Positions 6,045 through 13,574 are shown, counted from the stretch's first letter. The stretch is DNA of 13,574 bases from Streptomyces sp. NBS 14/10 (GCF_002224125.1 NZ_NCSM01000045.1:41238-54811); one strand, 5' to 3'. The notes: generated from the sequence alone by a model not told the origin. Program-made: numbers and translations.

Positions 6045-6957
6045 GTGGCGAACCTGGTCTACCAGCGGATCTCGACCGACCAGCAGTCGACCGCCCGGCA
6101 GAACCTCGTCCTGGACGAGGTCGGGTTCGAGGACCCAGTCGTCTTCGAGGAGGACCCGGGGACCTCCAGCCGCCTCCACCCGCTCCAGCGGCCGAAGTTC
6201 CGCAGCTGCTGAACTACGCGGCCGGGCGACACCGTGCACATCTCCGAAATGTTCCGCCTCGTCCGAGGCACCGGCCACATCCTCGACGTGCTCGACGGCC
6301 TCCACCGCGACCAGGTGGCGCTGCGCATTCACGACGGCGCGTTCTCCCCGATGGACCTCACCGCCCGCCACCCGCGCACCGGCGAGTTGCTGTCCACCGT
6401 GAAGTTCATGGTGCAGACCCTCACGGCCGCCGGCGAACTCCAGCGTGATTTCCAGCGCGAGCTGACCTATGACGGGCTGCGGGCCGCCGCGGCCAAGGGC
6501 AGCAAGGGTAGCGCCGCCCCGCGGTGACGGCCGCGAAGACCGCCGACGTTCGCGCCGCGTACTTGGAAGGCTGGTCCATCGCCGCCCTCGCCCGCGACCA
6601 CGGCGTCAGCCGCGGCGCGATCCGTACGGCCGTCGCCGACTTCCTGCCCGACCCCGCCGCCATCGGGAGGATTCCCGGCGCCGGAGCTGTCGATCGCCAC
6701 CTGACATGCCAGGCAAGGTCGCCGACTTCCTGCGAACGGGACCCCGCCGAGCGGGATGCGCTCGACCAGGGGTGACCGTACGGCGCGGCCAGGGCTACAC
6801 CCTGCGCGTGACCGCCGTCCCAGCCGTGCACCGTCAGCTTCTTGACCGCTGCCAGCCGCTCGACGGCGGCCATGGCATCCCGGCTGTTCCGGCCCAGCGC
6901 AAGGCCCGTCGCGAGTACGAGAACCGCGTCAGCACGCTGGCGCCGATCGGACCATGA
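6045..6957 (+). pseudogene. Serine recombinase (Tn3-type resolvase family), decayed
   Basis: A resolvase/invertase-family recombinase with several lesions. From GTG 6045, eight bases after GGAAGG, it reads MANLVYQRISTDQQSTARQN, with catalytic serine S10 in the R-x-S-T-D-x-Q context. It stops at TGA near 6210, where KFRELLNYAAGGDTVH is expected but small deletions leave KFRSC. Homology resumes in the same frame (VHISEMFRLVRGTGHILDVL to LRAAAAKGSKG, to 6527). It then shifts at about 6513 into another frame encoding the C-terminal HTH (TADVRAAYLEGWSIAALARD, then HGVSRGAIRTAVADFLPD). Beyond 6700 coding-like sequence in further frames (DMPGKVADFLRT, GQGYTLRVTAVPAVHRQLLD, RKARREYENRVSTLAP) runs to TGA 6957. 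This may be a C-terminal extension or a second broken gene. It is clearly nonfunctional as it stands. Confidence 0.8.
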
Positions 6958-6999
6958 TCGTTCTCGGCGCCAACGGCTGTACCGATGTACCAACCGACG

Positions 7000-7054
7000 C
7001 CAATCAAATCGGATGCGAATAGGTGACACCGATTCAGGACACCACTGACGACAG
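7000..7054 (+). repeat. Direct repeat copy B (downstream of the recombinase remnant)
   Basis: Starts CCAATCAAATCGGATG and ends TGACGACAG, with GGTGACACC in the middle. It is the diverged partner of copy A at 5967-6009. It ends seven bases before the left end of the IS630 element. It may be a second res-type site, or the upstream region of another transposon gene cut away by the IS. Confidence 0.45.
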
Positions 7055-7060
7055 TCGCTA

Positions 7061-8300
7061 GTGCTCTGACCGGGAAGGTTCGCCGGGGCGGTCGTCCGGG
7101 CGGTTGGATGCACGGTGACGACGTCCGCTCTGACCGCTGGGGGTGTAGTGGCTGAGCTTGTCCATGTGCGCAGGTTGACCGACCAGGAGGGGCAGAAGCT
7201 GCCGCAGATCGTGCGCCGGGGCAGCAGCAGTTCGGTGCGCTACCGGCGCGCGATGATGCTGCTGGCCTCGGCCAGCGGGAACCGGGTGCCGGTGATCGCG
7301 AAGCTGGTGCAGGCCGACGAGGACACCGTCCGCGACGTGATCCACCGGTTCAATGAGATCGGCCTGGCCTGCTTGGACCCTCGGTGGGCGGGAGGCCGTC
7401 CCCGCCTGCTCAGTCCTGACGACGAGGACTTCGTCATCCAGACGGCCACCACCCGCCCGAGCAAGCTCGGCCAGCCCTTCACCCGCTGGTCCATCCGCAA
7501 GCTCGCCGCCTACCTGCGGAGAGTGCACGGCCGTGTCATCCGGATCGGCCGCGAGGCGTTACGGTGCCTGCTCGCCCGCCGCGGTGTCACCTTCCAGCGG
7601 ACCAAGACGTGGAAGGAGTCGCCTGACCCCGAGCGCGACGCCAAGCTGGACCGCATCGAGGAGGTGCTGGAGCGTTTCCCGGATCGTGTATTTGCGTTCG
7701 ACGAGTTCGGGCCCCTGGGCATCCGGCCCACCGCCGGGTCGTGCTGGGCCGAGCAAGGCCGGCCCGAGCGGCATCCCGCGACTTACCACCGCACCCACGG
7801 GGTGCGGTACTTCCACGGTTGCTACTCGATCGGCGACGACACCCTCTGGGGCGTCAACCGCCGCAGGAAGGGTGCCGCGAACACCCTGGCTGCGCTGAAG
7901 TCGATCCGGACCGCCCGCCCGGACGGCGCCCCGATCTACGTGATCCTGGACAACCTGTCCGCCCACAAGGGCAGCGACATCCGCCGCTGGGCGAAGAAGA
8001 ACAAGGTCGAGTTGTGCTTCACCCCGACCTACGCCTCGTGGGCCAACCCCATCGAGGCGCACTTCGGACCGCTTCGCCAGTTCACCATCGAGAACTCGCG
8101 CTACCCCAACCACGCTGTGCAGACACGGGCCCTGCACGCCTACCTCCGCTGGCGCAACGCCAACGCCCGCCACCGCGATGTCCTGGCTGCCGAACGCAAG
8201 GAGCGCGCCCGCATCCGCAGCGAGAAAGGGATCCGCTGGGGCAGACGCCCCCTCGCCACCGCAGGCTGAACGATCCAACGAATCCACGCGGTCACAGCCC
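7061..8300 (+). mobile_element. IS630-family insertion sequence, intact
   Basis: The left end is GTGCTCTGACCGGGAAGG from 7061, right after a TA dinucleotide (7059-7060). IS630/Tc1 elements duplicate TA on insertion. The right end, read inward from 8300, is GGGCTGTGACCGCGTGG. The two 24-base ends agree at 16 positions. The length is 1240 bp with a single transposase gene. The right flank is TG rather than TA, so the target duplication is not perfect or the end lies slightly elsewhere. A better partner for the left end lies at 9796-9821. Confidence 0.75.
7148..8269 (+). CDS. IS630-family transposase, complete
   Basis: A 373-residue transposase. The N-terminal half is a double helix-turn-helix region: RYRRAMMLLASASGNRVPVI, then QADEDTVRDVIHRFNEIGL, then the GGRPRLLS hinge. 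The catalytic DDE core contains D185 (FAFDEFGPLG), D268 (IYVILDNLSAHKG) and E303 (SWANPIEAHFG), with 35 residues between the last two as in the DD35E group of this family. The start is uncertain: GTG 7148 gives the family-like beginning MAELVHVRRLTDQEG with GGGGG four bases upstream, while GTG 7115 would add 11 residues with no clear ribosome binding site. Codon 138 is TTA. All catalytic residues are present, so it may be active, and it could act in trans on the IS630-like end at 9796-9821. Confidence 0.92.
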   Translation: MAELVHVRRLTDQEGQKLPQIVRRGSSSSVRYRRAMMLLASASGNRVPVIAKLVQADEDTVRDVIHRFNEIGLACLDPRWAGGRPRLLSPDDEDFVIQTATTRPSKLGQPFTRWSIRKLAAYLRRVHGRVIRIGREALRCLLARRGVTFQRTKTWKESPDPERDAKLDRIEEVLERFPDRVFAFDEFGPLGIRPTAGSCWAEQGRPERHPATYHRTHGVRYFHGCYSIGDDTLWGVNRRRKGAANTLAALKSIRTARPDGAPIYVILDNLSAHKGSDIRRWAKKNKVELCFTPTYASWANPIEAHFGPLRQFTIENSRYPNHAVQTRALHAYLRWRNANARHRDVLAAERKERARIRSEKGIRWGRRPLATAG

Positions 8301-8348
8301 TGGCGAGCAGGGGTTCACCGGGCAGGCGAACCGCTCGTGACCATGGAC

Positions 8349-8762
8349 TCATGTGGGCGAGAGCATCTCCTGAAGGATGCGCTGCAGCTCGGTGCGGTCC
8401 CGCGGAGTGATCCTCGCCAGCCTGCGGTCGTACTCCGCCGCGAGGGCTGCAAGTGCACGATCCCGTGCCTCTGTGCCCTCAGCGGTTAGTACGAGCCGGT
8501 GACGCCGCAGGTCCGCGTCGTCGATCTCGCGCCGGATGAACCCCTTGGCGACGAGGTTGCGGACGTAGACCGTCACGCTCGCTTTGGGGAGCAGCAGTGC
8601 CGTCGCGATCTGGGCCGGGTACGGCGATGCCTCCACCTCGGCCAGGACGAAAAACTCCTTCGTCTCCAACCCGAGCTCGGCCAGCTCCCCCGTGCAGGCA
8701 TCCATCACAACGCCCAGCAGCCGCTGGTTCAGCGTCCACAGCTGCGCCCCGTCGACTGACAT
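8349..8762 (-). CDS. MarR-family transcriptional regulator
   Basis: A 137-residue winged-helix repressor of normal MarR length. The N-terminal helix contributes to the dimer interface. YPAQIATALLLPKASVTVYV (48-67) is the HTH, with the recognition helix around KASVTVYVRNLVAKGF. The wing is IRREIDDADLRRHRLVLTAEG (76-96), containing the conserved D-x-R-R. The C-terminal helices 97-135 complete the dimer. The start is ATG 8760-8762, with GGAGGGG four bases upstream. It is divergent from the hydrolase gene at 8871, with palindromic sequences between, so it probably represses the hydrolase and itself until a small molecule binds. One cysteine (C23) lies in the N-terminal helix; redox sensing is possible but unsupported. 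It is convergent with the IS630 transposase, 79 bases away. Confidence 0.92.
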   Translation of the reverse strand: MSVDGAQLWTLNQRLLGVVMDACTGELAELGLETKEFFVLAEVEASPYPAQIATALLLPKASVTVYVRNLVAKGFIRREIDDADLRRHRLVLTAEGTEARDRALAALAAEYDRRLARITPRDRTELQRILQEMLSPT

Positions 8763-8792
8763 GCGACCCCTCCATCCATGTGGTACAGTTTC

Positions 8793-8832
8793 ATATTAGT
8801 TCCAGATCGTACAATACATTGTCTTGTACTGG
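8793..8832. promoter_or_regulatory. MarR-type operator and divergent promoter region
   Basis: GTACAA (8809-8814) and TTGTAC (8824-8829) are perfect inverted half-sites centred 10 bases apart-plus-spacer, with CAATACATTG as a further palindrome inside. Flanking CCAG (8802-8805) and CTGG (8829-8832) extend the symmetry. On the minus strand TAATAT (8793-8798) is a good -10 box for marR. The block is the most AT-rich part of the 108-bp gap between marR and the hydrolase gene. MarR proteins typically bind such dyads of 16-22 bp overlapping promoters; the assignment rests on that pattern. Confidence 0.65.
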
Positions 8833-8870
8833 ACTCCTATGGAACAACAATCTCACGAAGGAAGCCAGGC

Positions 8871-9785
8871 ATGCTTAAGCACCTCACGATCCCGCGCGGT
8901 CCCATCAACCTCGCCGCGGACCTCCACCTGCCCGACAACGCCGACAGCAGCGCACCGCTGCGCGCCGTGGTGCTCTCCACCCCGGGCAGTAGCGTGAAGG
9001 AGCAGATCGGCGCCAATTACGCCTCCCGTCTCGCTGCCCGCGGCATCGCGGCGCTCGTCCTCGACCCCGCCCATCAGGGTCAGAGCGAGGGCGAGCCCCG
9101 CGACCTCGAAGACCCTTACCGCCGAGGTGAGGACATCTCCTACGCCATCGACGTGCTCACCACGGCCCCCGGCATCGACCCGCAGCGCATCGGCGTCCTC
9201 GGCATCTGCGCCGGTGGCGGCTACGCCGTGCACACCGCTCGCACGGACCACCGCATCAAGGCGGTCGGCACGGTCGTCCCCGTCAACATCGGCGCCGCGT
9301 TCCGCAGCTTCTCCCTCGACGGTCCGGCCGCAGCACTCGACGCCCTCGCGGACGCACGGACCGAAGAGGCCCGCTCCGGCGAGACGACCCGCGTGAACTG
9401 GCTGCCCGACACCCTGGAGGACGCCACAACAGCGGGCCTGACCGACATCGACACCACTCAGGCCGTCACCTACTACCGCACCGAGCGCGGCGGTAACGAA
9501 CACTCCACGAACCGGCGCCTCTTGCGCAGCGACTCCCTCCTGCTGGGCTACGACGCGTTCCACCTGGCCGATCGGCTCATGACCCAGCCACTCCAGGTCA
9601 TCCTCGCCGGACGCATCGGCAACACCGGCTCCTACGACACCGGCATGCAGCTGTGGAAGCTGGCCCCCGACCCCGTCGACCTCATGGTGATCGACGGCGC
9701 CGGCCACTACGAGATGTACGACGAACCCGAATACGTCGACGCTGCCGTCGAACGACTCACCAGCTTCTATGCGAACAACCTGTAA
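8871..9785 (+). CDS. Alpha/beta hydrolase with a cysteine nucleophile (dienelactone-hydrolase/YcjY-like)
   Basis: A 304-residue cytoplasmic alpha/beta hydrolase. After an N-terminal strand pair (KHLTIPRGPINLAADLHLP), RAVVLSTPGSSVKEQIGANY holds the oxyanion-side loop. ALVLDPAHQGQSEGEPR follows, and the nucleophile elbow is VLGICAGGGYAV. Here the family's usual G-x-S-x-G is G-I-C-A-G, with C113 in place of serine, as in dienelactone hydrolases and YcjY-type proteins. H279 in VIDGAGHYEMYD is the probable catalytic histidine, with an acid from the 240-260 region. A lid-like insertion lies between about 145 and 235. No signal peptide is seen. The start is ATG 8871, eight bases after AAGGAAG; an upstream in-frame ATG at 8778 would cover the operator and is unlikely. 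It is divergent from marR and probably its target. The substrate is unknown. Confidence 0.85.
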   Translation: MLKHLTIPRGPINLAADLHLPDNADSSAPLRAVVLSTPGSSVKEQIGANYASRLAARGIAALVLDPAHQGQSEGEPRDLEDPYRRGEDISYAIDVLTTAPGIDPQRIGVLGICAGGGYAVHTARTDHRIKAVGTVVPVNIGAAFRSFSLDGPAAALDALADARTEEARSGETTRVNWLPDTLEDATTAGLTDIDTTQAVTYYRTERGGNEHSTNRRLLRSDSLLLGYDAFHLADRLMTQPLQVILAGRIGNTGSYDTGMQLWKLAPDPVDLMVIDGAGHYEMYDEPEYVDAAVERLTSFYANNL

Positions 9786-9795
9786 GGCATCCGAA

Positions 9796-9821
9796 CCGGC
9801 GAACCTATGCGGTCACAGCAC
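9796..9821 (+). repeat. IS630-type terminal inverted repeat, outward-facing to the right
   Basis: Read on the minus strand it begins GTGCTGTGACCG and ends GGTTCGCCGG. It agrees at 22 of 26 positions with the left end of the IS630 element (7061-7086). It starts ten bases after the hydrolase stop. One base further on, an internal IS630 fragment begins. Confidence 0.65.
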
Positions 9822-9822
9822 C

Positions 9823-10016
9823 CGCGTGATCCGGAGCGGCCGGGAAACGTTACGGTGCCTGCTCCGGCGCCGCGGGATCACCTTCCAGCGCACGAAGACC
9901 TGGAAAGAGTCGCCCGATCGCGAACGCGACGCCAAGCTCGACCGGATCGAGCACGTGCTGGAGCACTTCCCTGACCGGGTCTTCGCCTTCGACGAGTTCG
10001 GCCCCCTGGGCATCCG
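9823..10016 (+). pseudogene. IS630-family transposase, internal fragment
   Basis: About 65 codons (RVIRSGRETLRCLLRRRGIT, then FQRTKTWKESPDRERDAKLD, to FAFDEFGPLGIR) correspond to residues 129-193 of the intact transposase at 7148-8269 with about ten replacements. It therefore comes from a second, diverged copy rather than a recent duplicate. The fragment carries only the first catalytic aspartate. The left side is joined directly to a terminal repeat. The right side is interrupted exactly at the TGAAGGGTGTC end of another insertion sequence at 10017. An open frame running on to 10203 is a chance fusion. Confidence 0.88.
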
Positions 10017-10356
<340 letters not shown>

Positions 10357-10389
10357 TGAAGGCTGTCAATAATCCGATCAGGCTGCCAG
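10357..10389 (-). mobile_element. Right-end fragment of a second TGAAGGGTGTC-type element
   Basis: TGAAGGCTGTCAATAATCCG then ATCAGGCTGC matches the right end of the complete element (12137-12170) with two substitutions, in the same orientation as there. Only about 33 bases remain before unrelated sequence begins. It was probably left by a deletion or abortive transposition. Confidence 0.75.
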
Positions 10390-10581
10390 CTGGCTCATGG
10401 TGCACAGGACGTAAGTGACGAGCTCAGTGTTCTCCGCGTCGTGGGCGGCGGTGCGGGCGTCGTCGTAGTAGAACAGCCGGGCCAGGCGAGCGCCTCGCGG
10501 GGGCGAGGTGAAGGCCATGGCGAACTCGGCCGTCGCCGTGGACCCGGAGGCCGAACTGTGCGGGGAGGAGGAGAGGCGCAT
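10378..10581 (-). pseudogene. Chimeric remnant: ATP-binding regulator start joined to TPR-like fragment
   Basis: From ATG 10579-10581 the frame reads MRLSSSPHSSASGSTATAEF then AMAFTSPPRGARLAR. I recognise this as the N-terminus of the small Streptomyces ATP-binding (HATPase, anti-sigma-like) regulators ('...FxMTFTSTPRGARLARRL'). It then changes abruptly to YYDDARTAAHDAENTELVTY and VLCTMSQLA, which resembles a TPR helix pair from XRE-type regulators. The frame ends at TGA 10378-10380 inside the insertion-sequence end. Neither domain is complete: the ATP-binding residues are missing and the TPR part is one repeat. It looks like two neighbouring regulatory genes fused by deletion and capped by the IS. 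Recognition is from memory of these families. Confidence 0.45.
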
Positions 10582-10867
10582 GCTGCCAGCGTCGGGACGG
10601 TGACCGGCGCCTCGCCAGGGGAAACGCCTGTACCGGACGCCGCTGTACGCGACGGCGGGAAGCCCGTAGACGGCATGGAGAAAGCCGCCATCGAGCGACG
10701 GGGCAGGCGGATCGGTAAGACCGCCGTGCGCGAGACGGACGGGGCCCGTACGGCGGGGTCCTGTACGCGCGCCGTTGCAGCCCGCCCACCCCGATCGCCT
10801 TGTTGTCCCGACTTCGAGACGGGAATAATTACCGCCTGCCTTGGAAGTGACCTTACTCGGAGGGCCT
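10582..10867. other. Gap upstream of the 265-aa gene; no gene seen
   Basis: Several open frames cross this GC-rich stretch in both directions, but none has a ribosome binding site or recognisable product. It is probably the former upstream region of the minus-strand regulator remnant plus the promoter of the plus-strand gene. An AT-rich patch at about 10822-10830 (GGGAATAATT) lies some 40 bases before the next start and could hold its -10 region. Confidence 0.4.
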
Positions 10868-11665
10868 GTGAGTGCTGGTGCGCAGCCGGATCCCGCATCC
10901 GTGCCCGGACAGAACTTAGATCGCAACGCCGCCCGTCAGTGGCTGAAGATTCAAATCGACAAAGAACCCCCGATCCTGAAGCAGATCGCGGCACTGCACA
11001 AGGAAGCGCAGCTGAACGCCTTCAAGGCGCGCAACGCCAAGAAGAAGCGAAGCGCTCAGGACAGGTTAAGCAACACCCCGGTGACCGTCCTTCTGCGCAA
11101 GCGGGCTGATGTGAACCCCATGGTGCTCCTCGCCGCAGGGGTCGCCACCGCCGATCACATTCTCGAACTGGGTGCGAGCGGACTCCGGGCACGGGCCAAC
11201 ATAGACGCCAACGCCGCCGCGAATTGGGTGAACGCGGCGAGAGATGTCAAACGGGCCCAGCCCGGTGACGACCTGCCCGCACCCTCGCCGTCCGACTGGT
11301 GCGAGGAGGACGTGGGCCTGGTGCGGTCCCTGCTAATCCTCGAGTCCGCCGGTCTTCTCCGGTACGCCCCGCACACCCAGGGTCTCTCTTACGCCAGTGA
11401 CCGTGCTCGGGCCGTACTCAAAGGGACGAACTGGCTACGGTGGAAGTTCAAGGCAAGCGCGAGTGACGACTTGGCCGCGAACGTCGCGGAGCTGTCCGAG
11501 TGGATTTCCTCAGGTAACGGCGAGGCCAATCGGGAGCAGGTCGAAAGCCACCTGGCCAGGCACATGGCGCTGGTCGAAGGCCTGCGTGATCCGAACGAGG
11601 TCGCCCGCCTCTGGGGGTACAAGCATGAGGAGCTTCTGACCCTTTTGCGAGAAGAGGTCCCTTGA
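10868..11665 (+). CDS. Unrecognised 265-residue protein with HhH-like segment and two TTA codons
   Basis: I do not recognise this protein. Residues 1-70 are hydrophilic and basic (KARNAKKKRSAQDR). Residues about 84-126 (PMVLLAAGVATADHILELGA, then SGLRARANIDANAAANWVNA) have the rhythm of a helix-hairpin-helix DNA-binding unit ('...GI.T..DIL.LG..GLR.I..I....A..I..AA'), although the hairpin GxG is not conserved. Residues 148-215 (VGLVRSLLILESAGLLRYAP...AVLKGTNWLRWKFKASA) look like a small winged-helix or helical domain. The C-terminal 50 residues are acidic helices. No signal peptide or membrane segment is seen. The start is GTG 10868, four bases after GGAGG; TTG 10841 is a less likely alternative. 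Leucines 17 and 67 are TTA (10916, 11066), suggesting bldA dependence or foreign origin. It stands alone between IS remnants. Confidence 0.75.
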   Translation: MSAGAQPDPASVPGQNLDRNAARQWLKIQIDKEPPILKQIAALHKEAQLNAFKARNAKKKRSAQDRLSNTPVTVLLRKRADVNPMVLLAAGVATADHILELGASGLRARANIDANAAANWVNAARDVKRAQPGDDLPAPSPSDWCEEDVGLVRSLLILESAGLLRYAPHTQGLSYASDRARAVLKGTNWLRWKFKASASDDLAANVAELSEWISSGNGEANREQVESHLARHMALVEGLRDPNEVARLWGYKHEELLTLLREEVP

Positions 11666-11962
11666 CTCCGGGGGCTGCCCTATCGGGGCCACTCCGACGC
11701 GGCTGCGAGACCTCGACACACGCTGTGACAGAAACCTGAAGACAGACACCTCAAGCAGGATCATCGACCGAGCAATGCCGCGAAGTTAAGGGCGGGAGGA
11801 GAGCGGCAAGTCTGGCGCCGGGGTCGGCAAGGTGGCAGGCTGGGAGAAGCCAGTGAGGTTCCAGAACTCTGCCCTGTGGGTGCCGGGAATTATGTCACCC
11901 GGGCTGACCTGCTGGTTCGGATCTGTCAAAGCTCAGCAGGCCGCGAGCCGTTTTGAGGCAGC
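11666..11962. other. Gap before the interrupted transposase; possible solo IS end
   Basis: No gene seen. The segment around 11774-11800 (GCAATGCCGCGAAGTTAAGG) resembles the outer end of IS4-like elements that I associate with Streptomyces, and may be a solo end left by a lost element. CCTGCTG (from about 11907) and CAGCAGG (about 11934-11940) are inverted copies that may belong to the left end of the interrupted element whose transposase starts at 11963. Confidence 0.3.
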
Positions 11963-12136
11963 GTGCTGGTCGTGGTGATACGGCTGATCTACCTGCTCGC
12001 CTGCCAAGCCTTCCAATGGCTCGCCCTGCTCGCCCGCTCAAATGCCTCGAAGGACACAGAGATCTTGATGCTCCGGCATCAACTCGCCATCGCACGACGC
12101 GCCCAGCCACGGCCCCGCTTCTCCTGGAGCGACAGG

Positions 12137-12139
<3 letters not shown>
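11963..12139 (+). pseudogene. Integrase-type transposase 5' fragment, cut by an insertion sequence
   Basis: From GTG 11963 (GAGG six to nine bases upstream) it reads MLVVVIRLIYLLACQAFQWL, then SNASKDTEILMLRHQLAIAR, to PRFSWSDR, 58 residues. It shares the D-x-E-I-L-x-L-R-H-Q start with the other integrase-core transposases here, but is a distinct family member. The frame ends because the first three bases of the inserted element (TGA of TGAAGGGTGTC at 12137) form an in-frame stop. The rest of the gene is not found beyond the insertion in this window, so a deletion accompanied or followed it. Confidence 0.82.
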
Positions 12140-13347
<1,208 letters not shown>

Positions 13348-13493
13348 CGACCGGCCCAGCAACAGAAGACAGTCCAGCAGTCGGCAGAAGATCAAGTAGA
13401 GCAGTCGCAGACCCACGATCACTGATCATGCCCATACTTGAGCGATCGCAAAGCCCCTGGTCAACCACCGTACGGCAATAAAGACACCCTTCA
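13348..13493 (-). mobile_element. Second left end of the same insertion sequence (146-bp fragment)
   Basis: Read on the minus strand from 13493: TGAAGGGTGTCTTTATTGCC, the leader, then the transposase start with about 25 codons ([25 protein letters not shown]). It is then joined directly to the complete element's left end. The leader differs from that of the adjacent complete copy at several positions, so this is a separate, older insertion into which the complete copy later jumped. The right remainder of the older copy is missing. Confidence 0.85.
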
Positions 13494-13574
13494 GGTGACG
13501 GCCGCCCGCCCGGCCACCTACGTATGTCCTCGCCGCAAACACCGACGCCCGCTGGTCCGCCAAACGCGACATCT
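13494..13574. other. Right edge, unidentified sequence
   Basis: Directly after the IS end. One plus-strand frame reads TYVLAANTDARWSAKRDI to the window end without a stop. It has coding-like composition, but I do not recognise it. It does not continue the transposase interrupted at 12136. Confidence 0.25.

Noticed and set aside
4203..6371. A 722-codon minus-strand open frame covering thioesterase, exporter, regulator and recombinase
   Set aside because: Only its last 152 codons make sense, as the thioesterase. The rest is antisense or out-of-frame to better-supported genes, an effect of high GC.
8317..8340. A possible third IS630-like end (GGCGAACC then GTGACC) just right of the intact IS
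   Set aside because: Only short blocks agree with the consensus end, and the spacing is wrong.
10441..11109. A 222-codon plus-strand frame before and over the start of the 265-residue gene
   Set aside because: Low-complexity Gly/Arg/Ala sequence with no ribosome binding site; it overlaps a better gene in another frame.
10841..11665. A link between the 265-residue protein and the middle components of three-component ABC defence-type systems
   Set aside because: The helical phrase LVRSLLILESAGLLRY is only loosely similar, and no ATPase or partner gene is present nearby.

Overview
The window looks like accessory DNA from a high-GC actinobacterium, most likely Streptomyces or a close relative. 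The signs are strong third-position GC codon bias, GTG starts behind GGAGG-type ribosome binding sites, rare TTA leucine codons, and insertion sequences of types I know from that genus. It is a transposon scrapyard: roughly half the window is intact or broken mobile DNA, and small islands of ordinary genes lie between. No tRNA, rRNA or CRISPR array was seen.

Layout. 1-136: 5' end of an integrase-type transposase running off the left edge. 268-749: small HTH regulator, a 30-codon ORF overlapping it by ATGA, and a strong hairpin terminator. 801-1328 (minus): coiled-coil/winged-helix protein. 1629-2342: secreted lipoprotein with a 19-bp dyad upstream. 2713-3810: complete DDE transposase. 3821-4154: decayed 3' end of a Tn3-family transposase. 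4203-5885: a clean three-gene island of PaaI-like thioesterase and LysE-type exporter (minus, apparent operon) with a divergent Lrp/AsnC regulator. 5912-7054: a decayed serine recombinase flanked by related res-like repeats. 7061-8300: intact IS630-family element. 8349-9785: divergent MarR regulator and alpha/beta hydrolase around a palindromic operator. 9796-10389: IS630 and integrase-type IS fragments nested in each other. 10378-10581: chimeric regulator debris. 10868-11665: unrecognised 265-aa protein with two TTA codons. 11963-13493: a transposase 5' fragment cut by a complete 1211-bp IS (ends TGAAGGGTGTC), followed by a second copy of that IS's left end.

How the genes work together. Two regulator/target pairs look functional: Lrp/AsnC with LysE plus thioesterase (small-molecule or amino-acid efflux), and MarR with the hydrolase (a ligand-induced detoxification or catabolic enzyme). 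The rest is mainly mobile-element traffic.

Most notable is the stretch 7061-9821. It carries an intact IS630 transposase, marR and the hydrolase, and begins and ends with inverted repeats matching at 22 of 26 positions. That is better than the match between the two ends of the IS itself, so it may be an IS630 derivative that moves passenger genes. This is inference from reading by eye; no alignment or database search was run.
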